Assembly (NCBI GenBank): GCA_025351405.1
Contig: JANXVZ010000033.1
Coordinates: 28,967 to 92,966 of the forward strand
Direction of reading: 5' to 3'
DNA from: Sphingomonadales bacterium
Lineage (GTDB): Bacteria; Pseudomonadota; Alphaproteobacteria; Sphingomonadales; Sphingomonadaceae
DNA length: 64,000 nt
Shown here one piece after another: positions 18,668 through 27,140 of the stretch. Within the stretch, counting starts at the first letter, position 1. Every line of letters begins with the position of its first letter. The position numbers and the translations under genes were made by a program. The notes beneath the pieces were generated by a model, which saw only the letters and a list, made by a program, of their open reading frames with translations, was not told where the DNA came from and made no database searches.

Positions 18668-18700
18668 GTGTATCATAATGCCAATACACCTGAGTCGCAA
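18668..18700 (-). promoter_or_regulatory. Promoter with overlapping palindromic operator for pcm-tolC-popZ-valS
   Basis: On the minus strand TTGCGA (18700-18695), 17 bp, then TATGAT (18677-18672) is a near-consensus sigma-70-type promoter about 60 bp upstream of the pcm GTG. An inverted repeat GTGTAT-N10-ATACAC (18668-18689) covers the -10 and spacer, the usual position for a repressor. Spacing and sequence are seen; regulator identity is unknown. Confidence 0.6.
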
Positions 18701-18791
18701 TCGAATTGGCGTTGTTGCAAATTCGTCTAGCCGTGAAGGTTGCCCTCGCCAAGCGGCATTGCTATGGCACCGTCCCGCACCTGCTGCGCGG

Positions 18792-18865
18792 GGCCCGATG
18801 GCGGAGTGGTGACGTAACGGACTGCAAATCCGTGAACCCGGGTTCGATTCCCGGTCGGGCCTCCA
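18792..18865 (+). tRNA. tRNA-Cys (anticodon GCA)
   Basis: Cloverleaf with acceptor GGCCCGA/TCGGGCC, anticodon stem CGGA/TCCG around loop CTGCAAA (anticodon GCA), T-arm CCCGG-GTTCGATT-CCCGG, discriminator U73 as expected for tRNA-Cys, and an encoded CCA end. Confidence 0.96.
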
Positions 18866-18926
18866 ATTTACCAGGTCAGCCCAGCCCGTGTCCGCGCGCG
18901 GTCACACCGGGTCCAAGGGCCTCGCT

Positions 18927-19229
18927 TCAGGGATTTTCCCTGACATGGGCAACAAGCTCGTCGAAAAAACGCTCGAGGTTGTGCAGCACGTTGACCTTGA
19001 ATTCGTAGTTCACCTCGGGCGACGATGATTCGATGATCGGCGAGGCGTCGACCTTTTCGGCATAGGCGCTTGCCATCGTCTTCACATAGTCGGGCGTCAG
19101 GTCGATCTCGCCCATGTGATCAAGGATGCGCAGCTGAATGATCATCATCTGGCGGACGAGCATTTCGAGCGCGGTGATCCGCGCCACGGTCGCCACCGCA
19201 TCGAGTTCGACGATTTCGTTCTCGTCCAT
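18927..19229 (-). CDS. Hypothetical protein (100 aa)
   Basis: I do not recognise a family. The protein is acidic, begins MDENEIVELDAVATVARITALEMLVRQMM and ends in an amphipathic helix NVLHNLERFFDELVAHVREN; it is predicted to be all-helical and soluble, without a signal peptide. Amino acid usage looks like a real cytosolic protein and no longer ORF competes on this stretch. It is convergent with tRNA-Cys and divergent from the epimerase gene. Confidence 0.65.
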   Translation of the reverse strand: MDENEIVELDAVATVARITALEMLVRQMMIIQLRILDHMGEIDLTPDYVKTMASAYAEKVDASPIIESSSPEVNYEFKVNVLHNLERFFDELVAHVRENP

Positions 19230-19309
19230 GCCGGTCAGTGTATCAGCCCGGCAGGATTGCGAAAGTGCCTGCTTGCGGTGGGCGGCGCCGATGCGGCAAG
19301 ACTGCCGGG

Positions 19310-20302
19310 ATGGCCCGCAATCTCACCGCCCGCATCGAACGCTTCCCGGTGCGCGGCAGCTTTGTCATCGCGCGTGGCGCCAAGACGCATCTCGATGTGG
19401 TGGTCGCCGAAGTTTGCGACGGGGGTGCCACAGGGCGCGGCGAAGCAACGGCGATCTATTACCATGGCGAAACCGCCGAAAGTGTCGCTGCTGCCATCAC
19501 CGCGCAGGCGGACGCGATCGCAGCGGGTGCGAGTCGCGCCGAATTGCTCGGGCTGATGCCGGCGGGCGCCGCGCGCAACGCCCTTGATGCGGCGCTGTGG
19601 GACCTGGACGCCAAGCAATCGGGCATCCGGGTGTGGCAGATGCTCCAGCTGCCACAACCCCGGCCGATGCTGACGGCCTATACCATCAGCCTTGGCGACC
19701 CGGCGACGATGGCGGCTGCCGCTTATGTGGCGAAGGGCCGCGAACTGCTGAAGATCAAGCTTGGCGGAGAGGGCGGGCCCGACGCCGATATCGAACGCGC
19801 CACCGCCGTCCGCCGCGCCGCGCCCGATGCGCGGCTGACCATCGACGCCAACGAGGCGTGGGGGGGCACCGATATCGCGCGCACCGCTGCCGCACTCGCC
19901 CGGCTCGATGTCGAACTGATCGAACAGCCTGTGCCCGCCGGTCAGGATGCCCTGCTCGACCATGTGCGTTCCCCCATCCCGCTTGCCGCCGATGAAAGCT
20001 GCCATGACCGCGCGACGCTCGACGCCATCGTCGGCCGCTATGCATTCATCAATATCAAGCTCGACAAGGCCGGCGGGCTGACCGAGGCCCATGCGCTTGC
20101 CCATGCGGCGCGGGTACGCGGGCTCGGCATAATGACCGGCTGCATGCTGTCGACGTCGCTCGGCATCGCCCCCGCGTTCCACGTCGCCATGCAGGGCCTG
20201 TACGCCGACCTCGATGGGCCGTTGCTGATCGAGGACCGGCCCCAGGGCCTGCGCTTCGAAGGGTCGGACGTATGGCCACCAGAGCCAGGACTATGGGGAT
20301 GA
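19310..20302 (+). CDS. Dipeptide epimerase (L-Ala-D/L-Glu epimerase-like, enolase superfamily)
   Basis: Mg-dependent muconate-lactonizing-type enzyme of 330 residues. The catalytic lysines are in LLKIKLGG (148-150) and INIKLDKAGG; metal ligands are Asp in TIDANEAW, Glu in ELIEQP and Asp in LAADES. These motifs and length fit the L-Ala-D/L-Glu epimerases that recycle murein peptides, though other dipeptide specificities are known in the family. Start is ATG 19310; the longer track start (19238) adds a non-conserved head. It lies five bases before a class IV aminotransferase. Confidence 0.88.
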   Translation: MARNLTARIERFPVRGSFVIARGAKTHLDVVVAEVCDGGATGRGEATAIYYHGETAESVAAAITAQADAIAAGASRAELLGLMPAGAARNALDAALWDLDAKQSGIRVWQMLQLPQPRPMLTAYTISLGDPATMAAAAYVAKGRELLKIKLGGEGGPDADIERATAVRRAAPDARLTIDANEAWGGTDIARTAAALARLDVELIEQPVPAGQDALLDHVRSPIPLAADESCHDRATLDAIVGRYAFINIKLDKAGGLTEAHALAHAARVRGLGIMTGCMLSTSLGIAPAFHVAMQGLYADLDGPLLIEDRPQGLRFEGSDVWPPEPGLWG

Positions 20303-20306
20303 CGGC

Positions 20307-21233
20307 ATGACGACGTCACGCGAAACTGCCCTCGGCACCCACGACTTCACACCTGATCCGCGCAACGATGCCATCCTCATCAATGTCGATGGGGTGCTGT
20401 TCCCGCGTGCCGAGGCCCGGGTATCGGTGTTCGATTCGGGCTTCATGCTCGGCGATGGCGTCTGGGAGGGCCTGCGGGTCCACAACGGCCGTATCGCCTT
20501 CCTCGGCCAGCACCTCGACCGGCTGTGGGAGGGCGCCAAGGCCATTGCGATGGATATCGGCATCAGTCGGGCGGGCCTGACCGAGCGATTGCATGCGACC
20601 GTCGCAGCCAACTGCATGACGGCTTGCCACATCCGCCTGATGGTGACGCGGGGATTGCGGTCGACACCCTACCAGGATCCGCGCGTCGTCGTTTCACCGG
20701 CTACCATCGTCATCATGGCCGAGCACAAGGATCCGTTGCCCCGCACCGTGGCGACTGGCATCACGCTGTTCACCGTCCACGTCCGTCGCGGCTACCCCGA
20801 CGTGCAGGACCCAAAGCTCAATTCGCATTCGAAACTCAACTGCATTACCGCCTGCATCCAGGCGACGCAGGCCGGCGCCGACGAGGCGCTGATGCTCGAT
20901 CCGCATGGCTTTGTGGCGACGTGCAACTCGACGCATTTCTTCATCGTGCGCAAGGGGGCGGTCTGGACGTCGACCGGCGACTACTGCCTTGGCGGCATCA
21001 CCCGCGGCAATGTCATCGCGATCTGCAAGGGGGAGGGCATCCCGGTTTTCGAACGCAATTTTTCGCTCACCGACGTCTATGGCGCCGATGAAGCGTTTGT
21101 CACCGGCACATTTGCCGGCGTGGTGCCGGTGCGGACGGTGGACGGGCGCAGGCTCACCGACGGGCGCGGGCCGATGGTGGAGCACTTGCAGGGGCTGTAC
21201 CGGGCGTTGATCGAGGCCGACACCGCGCCATGA
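20307..21233 (+). CDS. Class IV aminotransferase (branched-chain aminotransferase-like)
   Basis: Fold-type IV PLP enzyme of 308 residues. FDSGFMLGDGVWEGLRVHNG is the conserved N-terminal block; the PLP lysine is in DPKLNSHSKLNCI; phosphate-binding segments are GFVATCNSTHFFIV and GGITRGNVI. Closest in style to D-amino-acid/branched-chain transaminases. It follows the dipeptide epimerase closely and its stop overlaps the start of the sulfotransferase-like gene, so it belongs to a three-gene unit. Confidence 0.9.
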   Translation: MTTSRETALGTHDFTPDPRNDAILINVDGVLFPRAEARVSVFDSGFMLGDGVWEGLRVHNGRIAFLGQHLDRLWEGAKAIAMDIGISRAGLTERLHATVAANCMTACHIRLMVTRGLRSTPYQDPRVVVSPATIVIMAEHKDPLPRTVATGITLFTVHVRRGYPDVQDPKLNSHSKLNCITACIQATQAGADEALMLDPHGFVATCNSTHFFIVRKGAVWTSTGDYCLGGITRGNVIAICKGEGIPVFERNFSLTDVYGADEAFVTGTFAGVVPVRTVDGRRLTDGRGPMVEHLQGLYRALIEADTAP

Positions 21234-21946
21234 CCATGCGAATCGCCATGTGGTCCGGCCCGCGCAACCTTTCGACGGCGATGATGCGCAGCTTCGGCGC
21301 GCGCGCCGACACGATCGTGTCCGACGAGCCGTTCTATGGCGCCTACCTCGAGCATAGCGGTGCGGACCAGCCGATGCGCGAGGCCGTCATCGCCAGCATG
21401 GATTGCGACTGGGCAAGCGTTGCGCGCACGCTATCGGGGGCATGCGCGGCGCCGATCTGGTACCAGAAGCACATGGCCCACCACATGGTCGGTCCGGTCA
21501 CCCATGACGATTTGCCGGGCTTCACCCATGCTTTTCTCATCCGCCACCCTGCACGGGTCATCGCCAGCTATGCCGAAAAGCGGGTGGCAGTGACGGCCGA
21601 CGACCTTGGCATCGCGCGGCAGCGCCTGTTTTTCGAGCGCGAGGCCGACCGGCTCGGCCATCCGCCACCGGTGATCGACAGTGCCGATGTGCTCGCCCAT
21701 CCGCCGCGGGCCCTGCGGGCGCTGTGCGACGCACTCGGCATCGCCTTCGACCCCGCCATGCTGCACTGGCCGCCCGGCCCGCGCGCCACCGATGGCATCT
21801 GGGCACGCCATTGGTACGATAGCGTCCTCGCCAGCACCGGGTTCGAGGCCCCGCGCGACGCGGTGGCAGCATTGCCCGACGCAGCGCTTCCGGTACTCGA
21901 AGCCTGCCTGCCGGACTATCACTGGCTTGCCGGCTTCCGACTGTAG
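21230..21946 (+). CDS. Sulfotransferase-like protein
   Basis: 238-residue P-loop protein. RIAMWSGPRNLSTAMMRSFGAR is a PAPS 5'-phosphosulfate-loop-like motif, and FLIRHPARVIASYAEKR resembles the 3'-phosphate-binding segment of sulfotransferases. It overlaps the class IV aminotransferase by four bases (ATGACC at 21230; ATGCGA at 21236 is an alternative). The acceptor is unknown. Confidence 0.75.
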   Translation: MTMRIAMWSGPRNLSTAMMRSFGARADTIVSDEPFYGAYLEHSGADQPMREAVIASMDCDWASVARTLSGACAAPIWYQKHMAHHMVGPVTHDDLPGFTHAFLIRHPARVIASYAEKRVAVTADDLGIARQRLFFEREADRLGHPPPVIDSADVLAHPPRALRALCDALGIAFDPAMLHWPPGPRATDGIWARHWYDSVLASTGFEAPRDAVAALPDAALPVLEACLPDYHWLAGFRL

Positions 21947-22005
21947 CGATATCGATGGCAACGCGGTGGGGAGCGCAGCGTTTGTCCTTTTGAAGGAGAA
22001 CCACA

Positions 22006-22437
22006 ATGTTGCTGGCTCATGGAACGATCGTCGCGGTTGCCGATGGTGAAACACTGAATCTCTATCGCAACAGCGGCAGCGATCGCGAGCCTGCGCTGGT
22101 GGCGTTGCCGCCCCAGACGCCGAAGGGTGATGACGGCGACGGCGAGGGCGGCGTCAACGCCGGCTCAGGCGGGCGCCACCATATCAGCGCTGCCAACCCC
22201 GACGGCGAACAACGCGCCGAGGACAATTTTGCCGCTGCCACCGCAGCTTATCTCAACGCCGAAGTCCTGGCCCACCGGATCGACCACCTCGTCGTCATAG
22301 CGGCACCGCGGACGCTGGGGGAACTGCGTCATCATTGGCACAAGGCGCTGACTGCCGTCCTTGTCGCTGAAATTCCCAAGGAAATGACCGGCCACAGCGT
22401 CGCCGATATTGCTGAAATGCTGGACAAGCACGGATAG
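22006..22437 (+). CDS. Host attachment protein family (PF10116-like)
   Basis: 143-residue soluble protein with the family outline: LAHGTIVAVADGETLNLYRN at the start, a DGEQRAEDNFAAATAAYLN helix, LVVIAAPRTLGELRHHWHKAL and EIPKEMTGHSVADIAEML. The family is named from plant-associated bacteria but its biochemistry is not settled; the fold resembles release factor eRF1-like RNA-binding domains. A strong ribosome site GAAGGAG lies seven bases before the ATG. Probably monocistronic. Confidence 0.82.
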   Translation: MLLAHGTIVAVADGETLNLYRNSGSDREPALVALPPQTPKGDDGDGEGGVNAGSGGRHHISAANPDGEQRAEDNFAAATAAYLNAEVLAHRIDHLVVIAAPRTLGELRHHWHKALTAVLVAEIPKEMTGHSVADIAEMLDKHG

Positions 22438-22451
22438 GGCAGTCGCGGCCG

Positions 22452-22901
22452 CTATCGCGCCATCCGGACCAGTGCCGTATCCAGTGCCTGCAGGACGCGT
22501 GAGCGGTCGACTTTGGAAAACGCCGCAGGGCCGCCAGGGATGACATCGCCCCCGGCGCGCAGGTCCGCCATGATGGCGCGCGTGGCGATAGCGCTGCCGA
22601 TCGAACTGGTGGTGAATGGCTTGCCGTTGTGGCCGATGACGGTGGCGCCGGACTTGAGGCACCGGTCGGCGAGCAGGATGTCGCCGGTCACCACCAGCGC
22701 AGCCTTGTCGGCCCGTTCGGCGATCCAGTCGTCGGCGGCGTCAAAGCCATCGGAGACGATTGCCTGGGTCACCAGCGGATGGCCGGGCAGCCGCATGCCG
22801 CTGTTGCTGACAACGATGGCCGGCACGCCGTGGCGGATGGCGACGCGATAGATCTCGTCCTTGACCGGGCAGGCATCGGCATCGACGTAGATCGTCGGCA
22901 T
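22452..22901 (-). CDS. yaiI: YaiI/YqxD family (DUF188) protein
   Basis: 149-residue PIN-like protein. IYVDADACPVKDEIYRVA, VVSNSG, VVTGDILLADRCLKSGATVIGHNG and the C-terminal GGPAAFSKVDRSRVLQALD block define the family; the conserved Asp residues suggest a nuclease-like metal site, but activity is not established. It lies five bases after the helicase stop on the same strand, so probably cotranscribed. Confidence 0.93.
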   Translation of the reverse strand: MPTIYVDADACPVKDEIYRVAIRHGVPAIVVSNSGMRLPGHPLVTQAIVSDGFDAADDWIAERADKAALVVTGDILLADRCLKSGATVIGHNGKPFTTSSIGSAIATRAIMADLRAGGDVIPGGPAAFSKVDRSRVLQALDTALVRMAR

Positions 22902-22906
22902 CGCGT

Positions 22907-24688
22907 CTAGCGCAGCTTGCCCCGCTGGTGCGGGCCGGACGGGCCGGAGCGCGGGCCGTTGTTTGCACCCATCGGGCGGCCTTGCGGCCCCAGCGGGCGC
23001 ACCGTGGCGCGGGCCAGCACGGGTCGATTGGGTTTGCCCTGCGCCCTTGACGGTCCACCCGATTGCGGCGGGCCATCAGCGGGGATGATGCGAATGCCAC
23101 CTTCGGGCGAACGATCCTCGCCCTCGGTGCGCTTCAAGGCGTCCATGAAGCGCGACGCAATCGCGCGCGGCACTTCGAACATGGTTTCCTCGGGCCCGAT
23201 GCGAATGGCGCCGATTTCGGTCTTGGTGACATGGCCGCGCCGGCAGAGCAGCGGCAGCAGCCAACGCGGATCGGCGTTCATGCGGCGGCCGACATCCATG
23301 CGGAACCACACGGTCTCCTCAAAGCCCGGGCGCGGGCCGTCGTTCGACGGCCGCTCGCCGCGCTGCGGCGGGCCGCTGTTGTCGAGCATCTCCTCGACCG
23401 CCGGCATCTTGGCGCGATGGGCGTGGACCAGCGCCGCGGCAATATCCTCGGGCGAACGCTCGGCGAGCAGGCGCGCCGCGAGGGCACGATCCTCGTCATC
23501 AATCTCGGCAGGCACGACCATCAGCGCCGAAAGCAGGCGTTCGTGGTCGTTGCGGCGAATATCGGCGGCACTCGGCACCGGCATGAATTCGGCGTTGATG
23601 CGGGCGCCGCGCAACATGCCCTCGACACGGCGACGCGCCGGATAGGGCACGATGAGGACGGCGGTGCCCTTCTTGCCGGCACGGCCGGTGCGGCCCGACC
23701 GGTGTTGCAATATCTCGGCATCGCGCGGCAGTTCGACGTGGATGACGAGCGACAGATTGGGCAAATCAATCCCGCGCGAGGCGACATCGGTGGCAACGCA
23801 AATGCGCGCCCGGCGGTCACGCAAGGCTTGCAGCGCCTGGTTGCGTTCGGACTGGCTGTGCTCGCCCGACAGCGCCACGGCGTCGAAGCCGCGCTCGATC
23901 AGGCTGGCATGGAGGTGGCGGACATTGTCGCGGGTCGCGCAGAACAGCATCGCCGTCGGCGCTTCGTGGAAGCGCAGCAGGTTGACGACGGCATTCTCGA
24001 TATCGGCGGGGGCGACGACGACGGCCTGATAGGCGATGTCGCCATGGCCGCGGTCCTCGCCGACGGTGGAGATGCGCAGCGCATCGCGCTGGTAGCGCTT
24101 GGCGAGCGCGACGATCGGCTTGGGAATGGTGGCCGAAAACATGAAGGTGCGGCGCGTTTCGGGCGTCGCATCGAGAATCTGCTCGAGGTCGTCGCGAAAG
24201 CCCATGTCGAGCATCTCGTCGGCTTCATCGAGGATGGCGACCTTGATCTGGCCAAGATTGAGCGCGCCGCGCTCGAGGTGATCGCGCAGGCGTCCCGGTG
24301 TGCCGACGACGATATGCGCGCCCTGGTTGAGCGCCTTGCGCTCCTTGGATGCATCCATGCCGCCGACGCAGGTGGCAATGCGGGCGCCGGTTTTGCCATA
24401 CAGCCAGATCAGCTCGCGGCTGACCTGCAGCGCCAGTTCACGCGTCGGCGCGATGACCAGCGCCAGCGGCGCGCCGGGGCGGTCGGCACGGCCATCCTCA
24501 CCCAGCAATTGGGGGGCCATGGCGAGGCCGAAGGCGACGGTCTTGCCCGATCCGGTCTGGGCGGACACGAGCAGGTCGCGCCCTTCGGCGTCGGGCTGGA
24601 GGACGGCGGCCTGGACCGGCGTAGGCGCGGCATAACCACGGACGGAGAGCGCTTCGGCGAGAAGCGGCGGCAGATTTTGAAAGGGCAT
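22907..24688 (-). CDS. DEAD-box ATP-dependent RNA helicase with DbpA-type C-terminal domain
   Basis: 593-residue RNA helicase of the DeaD/CsdA type. Q motif and GYAAPTPVQAAVL at the N-terminus, Walker A AQTGSGKT (43-50), DEADEMLDMGF, SAT, ATDVASRGIDLPNLSLVIH and HRSGRTGRAG. The C-terminal domain WFRMDVGRRMNADPRWLLPLL is the DbpA RNA-binding fold, and a Gly/Pro/Arg-rich tail ends the protein. Likely role in ribosome assembly or cold-shock RNA remodelling. Confidence 0.95.
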   Translation of the reverse strand: MPFQNLPPLLAEALSVRGYAAPTPVQAAVLQPDAEGRDLLVSAQTGSGKTVAFGLAMAPQLLGEDGRADRPGAPLALVIAPTRELALQVSRELIWLYGKTGARIATCVGGMDASKERKALNQGAHIVVGTPGRLRDHLERGALNLGQIKVAILDEADEMLDMGFRDDLEQILDATPETRRTFMFSATIPKPIVALAKRYQRDALRISTVGEDRGHGDIAYQAVVVAPADIENAVVNLLRFHEAPTAMLFCATRDNVRHLHASLIERGFDAVALSGEHSQSERNQALQALRDRRARICVATDVASRGIDLPNLSLVIHVELPRDAEILQHRSGRTGRAGKKGTAVLIVPYPARRRVEGMLRGARINAEFMPVPSAADIRRNDHERLLSALMVVPAEIDDEDRALAARLLAERSPEDIAAALVHAHRAKMPAVEEMLDNSGPPQRGERPSNDGPRPGFEETVWFRMDVGRRMNADPRWLLPLLCRRGHVTKTEIGAIRIGPEETMFEVPRAIASRFMDALKRTEGEDRSPEGGIRIIPADGPPQSGGPSRAQGKPNRPVLARATVRPLGPQGRPMGANNGPRSGPSGPHQRGKLR

Positions 24689-24789
24689 GGCGGCCCTATG
24701 CCTGATATTCGTCGATTTGGCGAATTATGCCGCACTGCACCGTCGGACCGGGTGGCAGGGGCCTTCCCCGCCACCCTTGAACGCCGACC

Positions 24790-25965
24790 TCAATAGACTT
24801 CGAACAGCCCCGCTGCGCCCATGCCGCCGCCGACGCACATCGTCACGACGACATATTTGACACCGCGGCGCTTGCCCTCGATCAGGGCATGGCCGGTGCA
24901 GCGGGCGCCGGTCATGCCATAGGGGTGCCCGATCGAGATGGCGCCGCCGTTGACGTTGAGCTTGTCCATCGGAATGCCGAGCGTATCGGCGCAATAGAGC
25001 ACCTGGACGGCAAAGGCTTCGTTCAACTCCCAAAGCCCGATGTCGTCCATCTTGAGGCCGTTGGCCTTCAACAGCTTGGGGATGGCAAAAACCGGCCCGA
25101 TGCCCATTTCGTCGGGTTCCAGCCCCGCCACCGCCATGCCGCGATACGCCCCCAACGGCGTCAGACCGCGCCGCGAGGCCTCCCCGGCTTCCATCAGCAC
25201 GCTCGCCGATGCCCCATCGGATAGCTGCGAGGCGTTGCCGGCGGTGATGACGCCGCCTTCGAGCACCGGCTTCAGGCCTTTCAGCCCCTCCAGCGTCGTT
25301 TCGGGGCGGTTGCCTTCGTCCTTCGACGTCGTCACCTCGTGGAAGGTGACTTCCTTGGTTTCCTTGTTGACCATGCCCATGCGGCTGGCCATCGGCACGA
25401 TCTCGTCGTCGAACTTGCCTGCCGCCTGTGCCGCCGCCGTCCGCATCTGCGACTGGAAGCTGTATTCGTCCTGGCGATCGCGGCTGATGCCATAGCGCTT
25501 GGCGACGACTTCGGCGGTCTGCAGCATCGGCATGTAGATATTGGGCACCATGGCGACGAGGCTGGGGTCGCCCTCCACCCGCATCTTGTCGTTCTGCACC
25601 ATGGAAATCGAATCAATGCCGGCACCGATGGTGATCTGCATGCCATCGACGATGATCTGCTTGGCGGCGGTCGCGATCGCCATGACCCCGGACGAACACT
25701 GGCGATCCATCGACTGGCCCGACACGGTCACCGGCAGGCCGGCGCGCAACAATGACGTGCGAGCGATGTTGCCGCCCTGGACGCCCTGCTGGAGCGCCGC
25801 ACCCATGACGACGTCATCGACTTCACCGCCATCGAGGCCTGCGCGCTTGACGGCATGCTGGATGGCATGGCCGCCCAGTGTCGGGGACGGGGTGGCGTTG
25901 AAGGCGCCGCGATAGGCCTTGCCGATCGGTGTGCGGGCGGTGGAAACGATTACGGCTTCACGCAT
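24790..25965 (-). CDS. Acetyl-CoA acetyltransferase / thiolase
   Basis: Thiolase of 391 residues, either the degradative 3-oxoacyl-CoA type or acetoacetyl-CoA forming type. Nucleophilic Cys90 in [33 protein letters not shown] with the catalytic His, and the proton-shuttling Cys in [19 protein letters not shown] precedes the ATG. Same strand as the carboxymuconolactone decarboxylase-like and MaoC genes, supporting acyl-CoA metabolism; with a phasin elsewhere in the window it could also feed polyhydroxyalkanoate synthesis. Confidence 0.94.
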   Translation of the reverse strand: MREAVIVSTARTPIGKAYRGAFNATPSPTLGGHAIQHAVKRAGLDGGEVDDVVMGAALQQGVQGGNIARTSLLRAGLPVTVSGQSMDRQCSSGVMAIATAAKQIIVDGMQITIGAGIDSISMVQNDKMRVEGDPSLVAMVPNIYMPMLQTAEVVAKRYGISRDRQDEYSFQSQMRTAAAQAAGKFDDEIVPMASRMGMVNKETKEVTFHEVTTSKDEGNRPETTLEGLKGLKPVLEGGVITAGNASQLSDGASASVLMEAGEASRRGLTPLGAYRGMAVAGLEPDEMGIGPVFAIPKLLKANGLKMDDIGLWELNEAFAVQVLYCADTLGIPMDKLNVNGGAISIGHPYGMTGARCTGHALIEGKRRGVKYVVVTMCVGGGMGAAGLFEVY

Positions 25966-25984
25966 GGGAAATCCTTTGGTCAGC

Positions 25985-26006
25985 CCCTCGCCCGTCCGGG
26001 AGAGGG
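25985..26006. repeat. Short intergenic hairpin (REP-like)
   Basis: CCCTCGCCC-GTCC-GGGAGAGGG forms a 9-bp stem with one mismatch between the thiolase and carboxymuconolactone decarboxylase-like genes. Similar 'CCTCTCCCG-n-CGGGAGAGG' hairpins are common intergenic repeats in several GC-rich proteobacteria. It could act as an mRNA processing hairpin; only one copy was noticed in this window. Confidence 0.4.
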
Positions 26007-26018
26007 AGGGTGTGGGGT

Positions 26019-26561
26019 TCAGGCAGGAAAGCGTGCCATGCCGGGTTCGGATGGCAAGGCGATCGCGCCGGTGATCAGGGCAACGCCATGATAGAAGCTG
26101 ATCAGTTGCACGATCTCGAGGATCTGCGCGGTGTCGAAATGCGCCGCAAGGCGGGCAAATTCGGCATCGGAGAGTTTCTTGTTGGCCAGCAGCGCATCGA
26201 CCGTGGCGATGACCGCAGCATCGGCTGCGTCCCAGTTGCCGTCATCGGCATGGCCATCGAAGGTCGACCGCACCTGCGCGTCCGACAATTCGGCCTTGGC
26301 AGCGAACAATTTGCTGTGGATGCCCCATTCATATTCACAACCGGTTTGCGCCGCTGTCCGCTGGATGACGATCTCGCGGGTATGGAACTCCAGCGCTCCC
26401 TTGCCGGCAACAGCACCGCCGAGGAACCTGTCGAGCGCCTTCTGGCTCTGGCCCACCGATGTGAACAGCGCCAGCGGCTCGCTGCCCGGCGCGACGACCT
26501 TGGCAACAACAGCCTCAAAGGCTTCGGGCCAGGGTTTTTGCAGCAATCCGATACGACTCAT
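26019..26561 (-). CDS. Carboxymuconolactone decarboxylase (AhpD-like) family protein
   Basis: 180-residue helical protein. [27 protein letters not shown] is the family core: a Cys with E-Y-E-W-x-x-H in place of the AhpD CxxC pair, as in the decarboxylase-like branch. Start is ATG 26561 ([11 protein letters not shown]); the track's longer start adds a non-conserved leader. It lies 11 bp after the MaoC stop and before the thiolase, so part of the same leftward unit. Confidence 0.85.
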   Translation of the reverse strand: MSRIGLLQKPWPEAFEAVVAKVVAPGSEPLALFTSVGQSQKALDRFLGGAVAGKGALEFHTREIVIQRTAAQTGCEYEWGIHSKLFAAKAELSDAQVRSTFDGHADDGNWDAADAAVIATVDALLANKKLSDAEFARLAAHFDTAQILEIVQLISFYHGVALITGAIALPSEPGMARFPA

Positions 26562-26572
26562 GGCGCGGCCTT

Positions 26573-27031
26573 TCACAGATACTGGAGCGTGATCCATTCG
26601 GCGGCGAGCGCCGGCTTGGTTTCACCCTCGATTTCGACGGTGACGTTGACCGTCGATTGCCACGCGCCATCGGCCCTCTGGCTGACGTCGGCCAGCGTGA
26701 AACGGCCGCGCACCTTGCTGCCGGATTTGACCGGCGCCATGAAACGCACCTTGTTGAGGCCGTAGTTAACCCCCATCCGGGTCCCCTCGACGCCCGGCAT
26801 GGCCCCATAGGCAAACGCCGAACACAGGCTCAATGTCAGATAGCCATGCGCAATCGTCGTCCCGAAAGGCGTCTGCGCTGCCCGCACCGGGTCGACATGA
26901 ATGAACTGGTGGTCGCCCGTCACCTCGGCAAAGGCATCGATCTTGGCTTGGTCGACGAGCACCCAGTCGGACACCCCGACTTCGGTGCCAACCTTGGCGC
27001 GATAGTCTTCGAGCGGAATTGGCTGCCGCAT
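26573..27031 (-). CDS. MaoC-like (R)-specific enoyl-CoA hydratase
   Basis: Hot-dog fold hydratase of 152 residues. The hydratase-2 motif is FAEVTGDHQFIHVDPVRA with catalytic Asp and His, followed by TPFGTTIAHGYLTLSL. It hydrates trans-2-enoyl-CoA to (R)-3-hydroxyacyl-CoA and could link beta-oxidation to polyhydroxyalkanoate. GGGGAAG precedes ATG 27031 by seven bases. First gene of the leftward maoC-CMD-thiolase series. Confidence 0.92.
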   Translation of the reverse strand: MRQPIPLEDYRAKVGTEVGVSDWVLVDQAKIDAFAEVTGDHQFIHVDPVRAAQTPFGTTIAHGYLTLSLCSAFAYGAMPGVEGTRMGVNYGLNKVRFMAPVKSGSKVRGRFTLADVSQRADGAWQSTVNVTVEIEGETKPALAAEWITLQYL

Positions 27032-27060
27032 GGTTATCTTCCCCACGATTTGTTTGGCGG

Positions 27061-27088
27061 CACCCTAGCGAGGGTGACGCTTGCGTCA
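27061..27088. promoter_or_regulatory. Palindromic site between divergent MaoC and DUF885 genes
   Basis: A perfect dyad TGACGC-TT-GCGTCA (27075-27088) is abutted by a 6-bp hairpin CACCCT-AGCG-AGGGTG (27061-27076). On the minus strand the dyad overlaps a possible -35 TTGACG with a weak TAGGGT -10 sixteen bases later, directed at maoC. The dyad resembles sites of MerR-family regulators of acyl-CoA catabolism (LiuR-type); that link is inference from memory of the motif. Confidence 0.45.
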
Positions 27089-27140
27089 ACCGATTGCCGC
27101 TCGCATAGCGACGCCACAACATCAGCAGCAAGGAACAAAC

